Numbered from the stretch's first letter, positions 1 to 11,183 are shown. The stretch is 64,000 bases of DNA from Vitis vinifera (GCF_030704535.1 NC_081817.1:1937001-2001000), one strand, 5' to 3'. Notes: generated from the letters alone by a model not told the origin. Made by a program: numbers and translations.

Positions 1-3000
1 GCAATCCATGTGTATATAATAACAGATACTTTTTCCATCTGATAAGTTGTGAATCTAGTGATGCAGATATCAGATCATCACACACTTTTAATGACCAAGA
101 TTGCAGGTTCGGCAAGAAACGAATCGCTACCCTAGAATTCACCGTTAAATAAACACTATGTTTGGAACATAGATTGTAGCTGTCAAAAGCAGATTGTGTG
201 GCGTAATAACAAACAGAGAAGTTTTTACTTACCAGACTGAACTGGCCAAGGAAAAAAGGTCCATCCTCGAATTTGGAGAGAGCCATCTCAATGTAATCAA
301 AGGCAGCACCTGATTCAGTTCATTTCTACAGTAACTTTTGTTTATTTTCAGACGAAATAACCTCAAAAGCAGCAATTGGTAATACTCACCAGCTTCATCT
401 ACTCCATCACCCTTCAATAAAGTCATCACAGCTTTACTGAATGAGTCAGTGTAGGCCAGCAACTCTTCTGCAAACTCCCTCTTGGCAGGATCCTACATTT
501 TCAAAAGGAATCAGCTCTTTTATATACAGAACCAAGTATCGGGTCATGCAGATATGATTGATATCTTACATCAGGGAACAGTGAAGGCCCTTCAAAGTTA
601 CTGTCAATGTATTTGATCAAATCCAGACTCTCTCCTTTCACTTCATTATTGTGTTCCAGAGATGGCACCTGCAAAAACTCAAAAGAAAATACACAGGTGA
701 GTGTTCTTTGCTACCTATTTGTTGCACTTTCTCTTCTTCCCCTAAAATTTTGACATTTATTAGAGTCCCTTAAGCAACCTTTTTAGAAAATACTTCTAGC
801 ATAAAAAGCGCTTAAAAGACAATAGGTGTTTGGTAAAATTTAGAAACTACTTTCTGAAAGTTAAAAAATCACTTGTAGAAGCACCTGATAGGTACTTTTT
901 GCAAAAACGCTTCTAAAGGTAACACTTCAACTAAAAGCACTTCAAATTGAAACATTTCCAAATGCACTCTTAGATAATAATCTAATGGTTCATGTGTCGT
1001 ATGGATACACTTCTTGTTTTCTTTTAAAAAAAATAAAAAATGATAATAACTCCGATATATAAAACTCTATGAAACTTAATTTTAAAAAATAATGACTTTT
1101 AAAAACTGTTTAAAAATATTAAGGTATTAAAAAAATTTATTACCTCAAATTTTAGAAGTATTTTTTTGATTTCATACTTTTTATATAAGAGTTACTATAA
1201 AATATTTTATATAGAAGTTACCACTATTTTCTGTTTAAAAAAAGAAAAAAAGAAGTGTATCCAAATGAGCACTTAGTGATGTAGGGCAACCCTAGAATGG
1301 TTGCCTACACTCAAGGGTAGGTGGGTTAGGGTTTTATTTTTAGGGTGCAAGGAGAGGAACAAGGAATAAATTTTATGGTAGAGAAAATTATAAGATAAGA
1401 AATAGAGAGAAAGAAGAAACAATGAAGAAAAGATGGAAAACCTTAAGATGGAAAACCTTAAGATGGAAAACCTTAGAGTCTCACTAAGGCTTTCTAGGAG
1501 TCTCACCTAGAAGAAAATCAATGAAGTCTCACCATTGAGGGTTGCAACCTTGCAATGAAAGAAAGTATAATATTATTCATCAAATTCATTCATTTGATTT
1601 ACATTGATTAGCCTATTTATAGGCTTCTCTAAGAAATCTAAAGTCTACTAGGACTCTAATAACCTATTATGATTTTAATTCTAATTATAACATCCAAATT
1701 CTACTAGGACTCTAATAACCTATCATGACTCAAATTCTAATTATATTATAACTCAACTAGCTAATCCCAATTAGACTCCAACAAATACCAATCTCAATTC
1801 AATTCTAATTAATATTAATCCTACTTAAAGTTTATTTAGGTCTTCACTTTCTTCCTTGAATAAATTTTAAAAGGCTTTCCCCCATCAATTCTCCCCAGCT
1901 TGAAAGAACTCGGCTCCGACAAGTTAGATGCTTGATACAATTCATAGAGATCGGGGTTAAGCTTCTGAAAATCCGTTGTCGTAATCCATATATTCTCAGA
2001 GTGTGGTTTGCCTCGCCATTTCACCAAAAATTTTTGGTATCCACCTTGTCGAGTAGACAAGTTGATCATCAAGAACATACTCGATCTCAGGATGTGGGCC
2101 AAGAGTAGGTGGTAATTGACGATCCAACTCTTCACTTACATCGTTGTGATGGCCATGGTAGATATACAAATCTTTCACATTAAATATTGGACTAAAATGC
2201 AAGTTTGAAGGGAGCTCTAACAAATAAGCATTCTCACTAAAGAAAGTCACAGGATGTTCCTCTTGGCTAAGAATTGCTCCAATTCCCACATGGGAAGCAT
2301 CACAGGCCACCTCAAATACTTTCTCAAAGTCTGGTAGACGTAGGATAGGAGGGTTCACCATCTTGGATTTGATTTCTTCAAATGCCTTGTTGGCCGCTTT
2401 GGTCCAAATAAATAAACTAGGTTTCATGCATTCAGTAATTGGGGCCAGAATAGAGTTGAAATTTCGAATAAATCGTCGATAGAATGTAGCCATTCCATGG
2501 AAGCTTTGCACTTCATGGATATTTGTTGGTACTGGCCAATCAACAATAGCTTTGATCTTCTCCGGATTTGTTTCAACACCCTTAAAAGACACAACAAAGG
2601 CAAGAAATACAACACTAGGGCTCATGAAAGTACATTTTTTCAAATTAATGTAAAATTTTTCAACCCTAAGAGTGCACATTACTTGCTTCAAGTGTTCCTC
2701 ATGATCTTCACAAGATCGGCTATAGATAAGAATATCATCAAAATAGACAACAACAAACCATCCAATAAAAGGTTTTAATACTTGCGTCATAACCCGCATG
2801 AAGGTACTTGGAGAATTGGTTAGTCCAAACGGCATGACTAACCACTCATACAATCCATCCTTAGTTTTGAAAGATGTCTTCCATTCATCCCCTGGTCTAA
2901 TACGTATTTGATGATATCCACTTCTTAGATCAATCTTTGAGAAGATTACTGATCCAACCATCATATCTAGCATGTCATCAAGTCTTGGAATTGGAAATCG

Positions 3001-6000
3001 ATACTTGATTGTGATTTTGTTGATTGCACGACTATCCACACACATCCGTCATGATCCATCCTTCTTTGGTGTTAGTAGGGTAGGAACTCCATAAGGACTT
3101 AGGCTTTCATGAATAAAGCCTTTAGTAAGTAATTCATCAACTTGACTCTTCAATTCAGCACGCTCTGTTGGATTCATTTTATAGGTTGGTTAATTTGGTA
3201 ATGATGCACCGGGAATCAAATCAATGACATGTTGTACGTCACGCATAGGAGGGAGTTGATTAGGTAACTCTACAGGCCACAAGTCAGAAAAGTCATCAAG
3301 GATTTTACGTACGTTTGTTGGATATTCCTTATCTTGTTCTTTAAATTCTTCCACTTTCCGAGCCATTAAAGCAAAAATAACTTTAGTTTCCTTGCTCTCA
3401 TTTTCAAATTGACACATTGTAAGTACCTTTTTTGGTTGTGCCTCCTCCTCTGACTTCTTAATTGGAGGGACTTCTTTCATTGGACGAAGGATCTTCTTAC
3501 GTCCGTTGTGTATGAGAGCATATGTATTTTCATAGCCGTCATGTTGAACTCTTCTATCAAAGAGCCAAGGTCTTCCAAGTAAAATATGACTTACTTTAAT
3601 GGGTAAGACCTCACACCATACAGACTCTTCAAAGTCCTTACCAAAAAGGAATGTTACTAAGCAGCGAAAACTTACCGGAATAGAGGTGTCATTAACCCAT
3701 GCTACTCTGAATGGATTTAGATGTCTCTTTGTTTTAAGGTTTAGCTTCTCAACAAGTTCTTGTGAAGCTATGTTCAAACTGCTACCTCCATCAATGATTA
3801 TGGTGCATAATCTCCCTTGGCAAGAAATGCGTGTCTGGAAAATGCTAGTACGTCGCCAATCTTCTTCTCCTTTTACTTTTGGGACAGTTAATAAAGGTCG
3901 TACTACAAGATTATGTCCTTCCGTCATACCATCATAATAGTCACATTCTTCACTAACTTCATCTTCATTGTAGGTCTCTTCTTCCTTTGGGTAACTTTCC
4001 AATTCAGATTCTGGTTCTTCAACACAAAAGTGTAAACCTTTGGTTGGGCATACAACAACATAATGACCATGCCCACCACACTTAAAGCATAAAGGAGTCA
4101 TGTCTACTTTTCTATCTCCAATACTCATTGAATTTTTACCCTTATTACCATTCTTATGAGCCACATTCGAAGTTTGTTGAGTGTTGCCCCCACCATTCAC
4201 ATGATTAGAAGTTCTGAAGTTTGATGTGCTTAAAGGTTTGCTTGCTGTCCTGTTGGAAAAAGTGCTCCCAATTTGTGAACTTGGACGCCTGGAAACCCGA
4301 AATTTGAGGCCTTCTTCTATTTTGAGGGCTAGTTGATAAACGTCATCTACGGTATAAGTGTGTGCAACTATCATCTCAAGTTGAATCTCCATTTGAAGTC
4401 CAGCTTTGTAGCGGGCTGCAAGTTGAGCATCACTTTCCCGCACTTGATTTTGAATGCTCAATTCATGGAATTCTTCTGTATATTCTTTAACGGGTTTGGT
4501 ACCTTGTTTAAGGGAAAACAATTTTGTATACATAAGTTGTTCATAATCAGTTGGGAGAAAGTGCTCCTTTATCTTCAACTTCATCTCGTCCCATGTGTCA
4601 ATAGGCGGTTGGACAGTTCTATGAACTTGATTCTCAATATTATGCCACCATAGACGTGCTACTCCTTTCAACTTTGCCTTCACAAAACGAACTTTTCTAT
4701 TTTCGGGCATTGCATACCAATCAAAGTAATCTTCCATTGACATAATCCAATCAAGAAAAGCTATTGGATTTAGTTTTCCATAAAATTCAGCAACTTCAAG
4801 ACGTACCTTTTTTGTCACATCATCATCTAGCTCAAAAAGTTTGGCCCTTCTTTGAGTCCCCATCATAAAATTGTCTTGTTCTTCGTGTGATTGATTTGGC
4901 GATTGTCTAAATTGATGACTTGCAATCTCCTCTTCAATTGATCGTTTTTCTTGACTCTTTTCTAATAACTTCATGATTTCATCAAATTTGCTATTTAGTT
5001 GTATTATAGCATCTTGATGGGATTGTTGTGTGACTAAAATTTCCTCAAAGCGTATTGTAGCGGCATCTTGATTGCTAGAAGTTTTTTTGGAACTCGTGCT
5101 TGCATAAGTTGCTCCGCTCCTTAATTGCATATGCCTTCAAGCCAAGAACTTCGGCTCTGATACCAAAATTGATATAGGACAACCCTAGGATGATTGCCTA
5201 CACTCAAGGGTAGGTGGGCTAAGGTTTTATTTTTAGGGTGTAAAGAGAGGAACAAGGAATAAATTTTATGGTAGAGAAAATTATAAGATAAGAAATAAAG
5301 AGAAAGAAGAAACAATGAAGAAAAGATGGAAAACCTTAGAGTCTCACTTAGAAGAAAATCAATGGAGTCTCACCATTGAGGGTTGCAACCTTGCAATGAA
5401 AGAAAGTATAATATTATTCATCAAATTCATTCATTTGATTTACATTGATTAGCCTATTTATAGGCTTCTCTAAGAAATCCAAAGTCTACTAGGACTCTAA
5501 TAACCTATTATGATTCTAATTCTAATTATAGCATTCAAAGTCTACTAGGACTCTAATAACTTATTATGACTCAAATTCTAATTATATTATAACTCAACTA
5601 GCTAATCCTAATTAGACTCCAACAAATATCAATCCCAATTCAATTCTAATTAATATTAATCCTATTTAAAGTTTACTTAGGTCTTCACTTTCTTCCTTGA
5701 ATAAACTTTAAAAGGCTTTCCCCCATCACTTAGTTTTCAACTTCTCGATAAATTTTGTCCACATATACCATTTTCACTTCAGAGACATTAAGATCCTCAT
5801 ATTTAAACCAAGGAAATTGATCACCATCATTTGGATTTTCCCATTGAATAGAACTATTCCATTGTGTTCTACTCCAAAGTTGATTTCACATTATGCATAG
5901 ACCATTTTCGGGATTTGGAAAACAGCAAGACTTATGACTCCATTTAGAAGATGGTTTGTTCCATTTTGCTTGTGATTAGCTCAATTTTAAGGATGTATCT

Positions 6001-7569
6001 CTTCCTTCAAATGCCATGGAAAGCAGACTCGAAAATTTTCATTTTCACACAACATCACCTTGTTTGCTGGGTAGACTTTCTCCTTGTACCAAGCAGGCCT
6101 ATTTTGCAAATCAATAGGAACCAATTTGATCTTCTCCTGCAATCCCTGTCCCCCATAAAAGGTTTCATAAAAAATATTAGGACCTGTTTGGCAGCTGAAA
6201 TTAAAGACATTTTCATTTTTGAAGATGAAAGTAATGAACTTTCTTTTAATCATGTCAAATTGCTAAATGCTTGCTGTTCTTGATACATGAAAAATAAACA
6301 CTTCAAAGTTCTTCGATTAATCCATTCGAAGAAATGCTCTCAGGAATGGTTTCTGAGAGTGCCATTTTCCAAAACAGAAAACATTTTCTTTTCTCTACTA
6401 CCAAACAGAATAATGGTTAGTGCAGAAACACCACAACATTTAGATTAAAACAATGATCAAAACCCAGAACACACAGAACTAGATGATTGAGAATTCTCAG
6501 TACAACCTTACAATTTCGGGTAATCCACACACGCTGCGCATATGGGCAAGTGTAAGATATATACAGCCTTCAAGAAAGACAATGCCATCCTCTCCATTGT
6601 TAGATTCACAGTGACAAATGAAAAAGACAAGGAAAAAATAAATTGAAACATTGCTTCACGGGCATTTCAACAAACAGGTATTGTACAAACTAGTAGAGAG
6701 CAAAAACACAAATCAAAGTAGAGTAACTCTGATTCAGACCTTGTTGTTCCATCAAACAGTGGGGGTGGCTCTGAGGTAGAATCAAGAGCTGGTGGAAGAA
6801 CCTCTCTCACACTTCTGCAGAGTAAAGATTCAGACTAGAAGAGCCCAGTAAAACAAACCCATGATATTCAAAGTAATGCTCCGTTTGGTTGCCGAGAAAA
6901 TAAAATCTTTTTGCGTCTGGGTACATACTACATAGTATGCAAAAATAGGAGAATGCTACCTTTGATTTTCGTTTTTTTCCCTTTCTTACATTGGAGAATC
7001 CCAGAGAAAAAGGAACCCAATAGTAGAACATAAATATAAATACAAATTCCAATGCTCCGCTTGGTAGCCGAGAAAATATAAAAATTTCACGTCTGGGTGC
7101 GAAATATGCAAAAAAGAAAAGAGAGAGAGAGAGAGAGAATGGAATTTGATTTTCCTTTTTTCCCTACACCGGAGAATTTCAAAAGAAAAAAAAAGGTTAA
7201 AAAATAAAATTCAGAAGGGAACTTCAATGCGCCATTTGGTTGCGAGAAAATTTAAAAAAATCCCAACGAAAACAAGAAAAGGGTGCCTCTAATTTCATTC
7301 TCTTTTTTCTTTTCCTGCATTTCCTGGGCACCCAAACGGAAAAATGAAAGCACTACTCACCCAGTTGCCATTGCTGCTGATATTGTTCTACTTCTGGGTC
7401 TTCTCAATGAAATGAAAGCTTGATTCTTAAGCGAAAAAGCGCCTGTGTTAGAGAATTTGATTGTGATTTTCTTCTTGGTAGAAAGACAAAAGGAGTTTAA
7501 AAGATCTCGTGAAGACGTCAGACGTGACGAACCAACGCAGGAGCAGTAGCTTAAATTCAAAGCTTCCAT
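1..7569 (-). CDS. GSTL: Lambda-class glutathione S-transferase (GSTL/IN2-1 type), 3' end outside window
   Basis: Seven exons can be read on the minus strand: 7361-7569, 6740-6814, 6507-6567, 6059-6145, 570-668, 390-492 and 233-309. All have GT/AG borders and the phase closes throughout, giving 237 codons before the window edge. Exon 1 (about 70 aa, rich in S, R, T and K, poor in acidic residues) looks like a plastid transit peptide; an internal Met (MATG) could give a cytosolic form. Exon 3 holds CPYAQRVW, whose Cys is the catalytic residue that distinguishes lambda and dehydroascorbate-reductase GSTs from Ser-type GSTs. Exon 4 reads [19 protein letters not shown] and exon 5 has the glutathione-binding VPSLEHN and [11 protein letters not shown]. 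Exons 6-7 start the helical C-terminal domain ([11 protein letters not shown]). The remaining C-terminal exons lie before base 1. I start at ATG 7569; the open frame further upstream begins only with GTG. Lambda GSTs reduce glutathione conjugates of quercetin-type compounds (family knowledge). Intron 4 (669-6058) carries a complete LTR-retrotransposon insertion. Confidence 0.93.
1001..1266. mobile_element. MITE-like fold-back element in GSTL intron 4
   Basis: Inverted termini are visible: GGATACACTTCTT near 1003-1015 and its complement AAGAAGTGTATCC near 1250-1262, both continuing into T-rich/A-rich arms. The interior is AT-rich and non-coding. It ends only about 10 bp before the target duplication of the LTR element. 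No clean target duplication of its own was found. Confidence 0.5.
1277..1887 (-). repeat. 3' LTR of the Gypsy element
   Basis: This 611-bp copy corresponds to 5170-5728. It carries an extra block of about 50 bp that includes two additional tandem copies of a 15-bp unit (AAGATGGAAAACCTT, about 1432-1475) that are single in the other LTR. Confidence 0.9.
1836..2135 (-). pseudogene. Chromodomain remnant of the Gypsy polyprotein
   Basis: The minus-strand frame shows a chromodomain signature ([11 protein letters not shown], then SENIWIT) close to the polypurine tract, as expected at the C-terminus of chromoviral integrase. The immediately upstream segment, ending EYVLDDQLV, lies in a different frame, so a small indel around 2045-2055 separates them. 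The frame runs into the 3' LTR before stopping. Confidence 0.8.
2050..3189 (-). pseudogene. Reverse-transcriptase remnant of the Gypsy element
   Basis: The reverse-transcriptase fold is largely intact, with [11 protein letters not shown] and the catalytic YFDDILIYS box. The start of RNase H ([17 protein letters not shown]) then jumps to sequence that in relatives lies just before the chromodomain, so a large internal deletion removed RNase H and integrase. Two in-frame stop codons separate this region from the Gag-protease frame: TAA just below 3190 and TGA near 3048, the latter where relatives have Trp. Non-functional as it stands. Confidence 0.85.
3190..5130 (-). CDS. Gypsy Gag-protease open frame (646 aa)
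   Basis: An uninterrupted 646-codon frame starts at ATG 5130, close inside the 5' LTR. It contains a retrotransposon Gag domain (around residues 120-260, with [11 protein letters not shown]), a CCHC zinc knuckle ([14 protein letters not shown], around residue 350) and an aspartic protease with active-site context [13 protein letters not shown] (around residue 450). It stops at TAA just before the reverse-transcriptase region. The intact frame contrasts with the broken pol. This is transposon sequence, not a host gene. Confidence 0.88.
   Translation of the reverse strand: MQLRSGATYASTSSKKTSSNQDAATIRFEEILVTQQSHQDAIIQLNSKFDEIMKLLEKSQEKRSIEEEIASHQFRQSPNQSHEEQDNFMMGTQRRAKLFELDDDVTKKVRLEVAEFYGKLNPIAFLDWIMSMEDYFDWYAMPENRKVRFVKAKLKGVARLWWHNIENQVHRTVQPPIDTWDEMKLKIKEHFLPTDYEQLMYTKLFSLKQGTKPVKEYTEEFHELSIQNQVRESDAQLAARYKAGLQMEIQLEMIVAHTYTVDDVYQLALKIEEGLKFRVSRRPSSQIGSTFSNRTASKPLSTSNFRTSNHVNGGGNTQQTSNVAHKNGNKGKNSMSIGDRKVDMTPLCFKCGGHGHYVVVCPTKGLHFCVEEPESELESYPKEEETYNEDEVSEECDYYDGMTEGHNLVVRPLLTVPKVKGEEDWRRTSIFQTRISCQGRLCTIIIDGGSSLNIASQELVEKLNLKTKRHLNPFRVAWVNDTSIPVSFRCLVTFLFGKDFEESVWCEVLPIKVSHILLGRPWLFDRRVQHDGYENTYALIHNGRKKILRPMKEVPPIKKSEEEAQPKKVLTMCQFENESKETKVIFALMARKVEEFKEQDKEYPTNVRKILDDFSDLWPVELPNQLPPMRDVQHVIDLIPGASLPN
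5153..5165 (-). other. Primer-binding site (initiator tRNA-Met type)
   Basis: TGGTATCAGAGCC on the minus strand lies 4 bp inside the 5' LTR. It matches the 3' end complement of plant initiator tRNA-Met, the usual primer for plant LTR retrotransposons. Confidence 0.88.
5170..5728 (-). repeat. 5' LTR of the Gypsy element
   Basis: A 559-bp copy matching 1277-1887. TG...CA ends and the adjacent CTTAG duplication define it. A TATA-like stretch (CCTATTTATAGG, about 5453-5464) may be its promoter. Confidence 0.9.
6880..7340. repeat. Cluster of fold-back repeats with TTTGGTTGCCGAGAAA cores in GSTL intron 1
   Basis: Three degenerate plus-strand copies of the core lie about 175 bp apart (about 6885, 7059 and 7233), each followed by an A-rich then T-rich stretch. 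An inverted end (CACCCAAACGGAAA) lies at about 7330. Similar cores appear near the 5' ends of other genes in this window (19700, 38620, 43245). A (GA)n run sits at 7119-7137. Intron 1 is 6815-7360. Confidence 0.6.
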
Positions 7570-7639
7570 TCGATTCTGATTAGTTGTCACTGTTGTTTGT
7601 GTTCATAAACCCATTTTCTCACTCGCTGTGATCAAGACA

Positions 7640-8785
7640 CTGCCACGTTAATTACCGCACTACCATTCTGTACCATTTCACCCACCTTTCCAATTCTCTG
7701 GTTGGTAAGCTCCGAAAGATCCGGAGACTCCTGTAAGAAAAGAAAAGAAAAGAAGGGGAATTTTTTTGTCCAGATAATTTTAAAAGAAAAAAAAAAATTA
7801 AATATAAAGTATATTTTAAAAATATTATTATAAAAATAAGAAAAATGGATTTAAAAAAGGGTTTGTGTAATTTGATGGAAATTTTAGCAAGTGTAATTTT
7901 TAATTATTTCCTAAAATAAATGACAAGAAATTGCTCTAAACAATGGGAACTTGTGTCTGAAAATTATTCTTCAAAATGAATTTTGTTGTTTTTAGTGGAA
8001 AAGTGACATAATTTTTAAAAAAATGATTTTTTTTTAATTATTAAAACAGGTTTTAAAAACTGATTTTTTTACAACAAATTTATTGTTAAAAGTGCTTTCC
8101 GAATATGACTTAATGACTTAAGTTATATGAATCACAATTTTTTTTTTGTAAATATGATTTTAGGTTTTAGATTTAAGTAAGAATAAATTAACTATTTTGA
8201 CTTAATATTTAAAATTATTTTTTTATTTTAAATTATGATATTAAATTATTTTAATAAATATGTTTAATATATTTAATAATTTAAATTAAATTATTAAATC
8301 ATTTTAAGTCATTAAATTAGTTTACCAAAAAATTTCTAAATACTCTAAATTTATATTTTACATTTAATAGTTTTAAATTTATAAAGTTTACTTTCACATA
8401 ATATGCAAAAAAAAAAAAAATCTTAGTAAGTATTAATTGAAATTATATTTGTTGTATATCACATTCCTATTTATTTCTTATTTAACGTACTTGGGCTATT
8501 TATTAAAAAAAAATTAAAACATATATTATGTATTAATTCTTATTAAAATTATTTGATGTTAAAAAGTCAAACTTAATAAAATTTTATGAATACTTTTAAT
8601 AAAATTAGTGTTTTCAATCCAAGATTTAATCTAGTCATTGATCATGTTTTTTCTTTTATTTATCAATGAATGAATAAATCTTTTAATGTATGACACTCTC
8701 ATATCTCATATACTTGAAAAAGTGATTTGATTACTGAAATTTGATATTTTAATAAAATTGATATTCAAATATTTTTTTTGCCTTA
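7640..8785. other. AT-rich intergenic spacer upstream of GSTL
   Basis: Very AT-rich DNA with homopolymer A/T runs and no credible coding frame or repeat border. It should hold the GSTL promoter near 7600-7750, but I see no clear TATA box. Confidence 0.5.
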
Positions 8786-8789
8786 AACT

Positions 8790-9345
8790 TGGGGATGTTA
8801 TATGGTTCCAAAAGATGAACTAGATATGACAACTCCAATAAGATTTCATTTTTAAACAAAAATCCATATTTTTTATTTATTTCGACTATCCCAGGAATAA
8901 GGACTAATTCAAATTACACTATGATTTTGAATGAAAGATTTCAAGAAATGATAGATCAATTCACGCTATCAATCATGGAGTTGAATCTTATGTATAAAGG
9001 ATTTGCCTTTTTTTATTGAGTCTTGCGAATTGAATGAAATATTTAACTCCGAGGATGAATCCAGCAAAAAATCTTTATTGGTTATAACTCCTAGTTTTTA
9101 TGAAGAGAATGAATCCTTTTATTGAAGGATCCGGAAAAAAAAAAATGGGTCGGAATCTTCTACGAAAATAATTTAAAAGATCCAAAACAAAAAATAATGG
9201 CATTTACTAGCAACAATACAACGGAGGCAATCAATCAATATATAATGATTCAAAGTTTGATCAAGTCCAATATATAAAAAATGTATTGAATCAATTCTTT
9301 TCAATGAATAGATCCGATCGTAACTTCAAATATGAAATTCATAGA
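8790..9345 (+). pseudogene. ycf2: Plastid ycf2-derived fragment (NUPT), decayed
   Basis: Translating across frames gives consecutive matches to plastid Ycf2: a MVPKDELDM-like start near 8802, then [27 protein letters not shown] and FSMNRSDRNF toward 9325. The colinear order over about 550 bp matches what I recall of Ycf2. The frame is broken by several stops and indels and the DNA is far more diverged than the plastid gene, so this is an old plastid-to-nucleus transfer without function. Confidence 0.8.
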
Positions 9346-9897
9346 TCATGGAGGCAGCAGGGAACACCCAAAAACCATAAAAAATAAAAACAAAATAAAC
9401 ATATAGATAAGAGTTTCAAAGCAAAAGGCGAATTTCATTTCATTAGTGCAGTATTTTAGTGTATGCTGCTGTAAATCATTTTTCTCCCTTCTTCTCTTGG
9501 TGGGTTGATGACCGACCATGTCATGAGTCAAAAACACCACTACAAGCTATGATGATTTCCAACATTGCCTCCTAACAATATGGCTAAGAAGCTGAAATTG
9601 AAAGTTTTTTTTTTCCCTATCTCAAGCTGTTGTGATTTGACAACACTTTCGAAAACATGCCTCAAAAACCAGTTTTTGAAAGCAGTTCTCAGTTGTTTTC
9701 AGAAACAAAATTTTGTTTGAGAACTCAAGTGTGAAAAAACAAATTCTTTGTAAAGGTACTACTATCCACTTACACACAATGCAAAAGTTTTCAAAGTATT
9801 CAACACATCATCAGAAAACTGTTTTTGTTTCTAAACTGCAGAAAACTATTTTCTAGATTTAGTATCGAGACAGGCCTATAGGTTGCAGAAAAGAAAC

Positions 9898-11183
9898 TGT
9901 GAAATCAAGGTTTGGTTAATTTTGATTTTGATGATAACAAAATAAGGTTTAGAACTAATGATCATATTTCAAGTGTGATTAGGCAAGATGATTTCCAAAG
10001 TGGCAATCACAAAGACAAATCAAGCCAAGAAGAAATCATGAAGAAGAAGACCACCTCAAAGAGAAGAGTTTTTCAAGACCAAAGCTTCTTAAGATCTCTT
10101 TGTAAGGTTGTTGGTGCACTAAGACTTTCATGCATTTCATTCTTTATTTATGCACCAAAATCATCCAAGAGTAATATTGTTTTAAATATCTTAAGAATTG
10201 GATGATTTCATGTTTTCAACTAAAACCTTGTGTTAAATGATTTTCAAACTTGTGTTAAAAGGTTTTAAGTTAAAAAATGTTGAGTGTTGAGCCAAAAAAA
10301 TAGCTCAACTGGTTCAATCGGTCGACCGATTGTGCTCGTCCAGTCGAGGACCGGTTGAGGGAGGCCAAAAAGTTTCTCTCTCTCCCAGTGGCCTTCCCTT
10401 CCCGGTCAAGGTTGAACCTCAACCGGTTGAGGTCAGGTTGAGGCCCAACGGTCACTTTTCCTAACGGCTAATCAACCGGTCGACCCCTATCTCGACCGGT
10501 CGAACCCCCAACGGCTAGTTTGACTTTTTTCTTCTATAAAAAGGCTCCAATCTTCATTGTTTCATGAGCTTAACCTTCCCAAATCATTCTTGATTATATT
10601 TGAGCCTTGGAAGAGTGTTTTTGAGTGCACCATTGTTTCATAACTTGCATATCTTTAGTGCACCATTCAATCCTAGTTTTTCTTGTATCTTTGAGCCTAA
10701 AGTTCTATTATTAGGATTTTTGTGAGATCATTATTTGTTTATCTTTGTGAGGAATTTTCTCAAGTGAGGGGTATCACTTGAGAGGTTATTCAAGAGAGGG
10801 ATATCTCTTGAAGAAGTGTAAAGGGTGCTTAGAGCCAAAAGTCCAAGAGGGTGAATTGGAACCATAATCCAATTATAAAGAGATTGGAAGTTTGGTTGAA
10901 GCTTCAAGATAGTGGAACCCTCACTCGGTTAGGAGGTTGAGGAGAGTGGACGTAGACAAAGAAGTGCCGAACCACTATAAACTCTCGTATTTGCACTCTC
11001 TCTTCCCTAACTCTTTTAAATTATATGCAATTGTGTTTATTTTGTTTATTATATATTTGCATATAATTGTCTCTTATTTTTGCATAGTTTAAATTTGTGA
11101 AAAAGATACCATCACCCTATTTACCCCCCTCCCCCCTCTCTAGGGTGACTACCATAGTTTGGATTAGCCTCAAATTCCTAACA
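9898..11183 (+). mobile_element. Probable solo LTR (about 1.29 kb)
   Basis: The sequence starts TGTGAAATC and ends CCTAACA after a C-rich tract (CACCCTATTTACCCCCC), typical of large plant LTRs. It is flanked by near-matching 5-mers (GAAAC 9893-9897, GAGAC 11184-11188). No polyprotein is associated. It contains several copies of the palindrome-like TCGACCGGTCGA (about 10320-10500) and a leader-like stretch with a TATA motif (CTTCTATAAAAAGG near 10532). A TRIM or unrelated repeat is possible; the strand is assumed from the C-rich 3' end. Confidence 0.5.

Larger units (their letters stand above)
1277..5728 (-). mobile_element. Ty3/Gypsy chromovirus LTR retrotransposon, internally deleted
   Basis: A 4.45-kb element inserted in GSTL intron 4 on the minus strand. 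Both LTRs begin TG and end CA, and the insertion is flanked by a perfect 5-bp duplication CTTAG (1272-1276 and 5729-5733). The primer-binding site TGGTATCAGAGCC follows the 5' LTR (5153-5165), matching initiator tRNA-Met. A purine tract precedes the 3' LTR (1888-1901). The interior encodes Gag, zinc knuckle, protease, reverse transcriptase and a C-terminal chromodomain. Most of RNase H and all recognisable integrase are missing, the reverse-transcriptase frame has two in-frame stops, and the chromodomain is out of frame, so the copy cannot be autonomous. By hand count the LTRs differ at roughly two dozen positions, mostly transitions, plus one block indel, which suggests an old insertion. Confidence 0.93.

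Noticed and set aside
826-971. Possible second MITE in GSTL intron 4 (GTGTTTGGTAAAA ... TTTCCAAATGCAC)
   Set aside because: End similarity is weak, no target duplication, and the motif is common in AT-rich plant DNA.
9550-9890. Possible MITE before the solo LTR (CAAAAACCAGTTTTTGAAA, ending GACAGGCC)
   Set aside because: Local inverted repeats are short and no border or duplication could be fixed.
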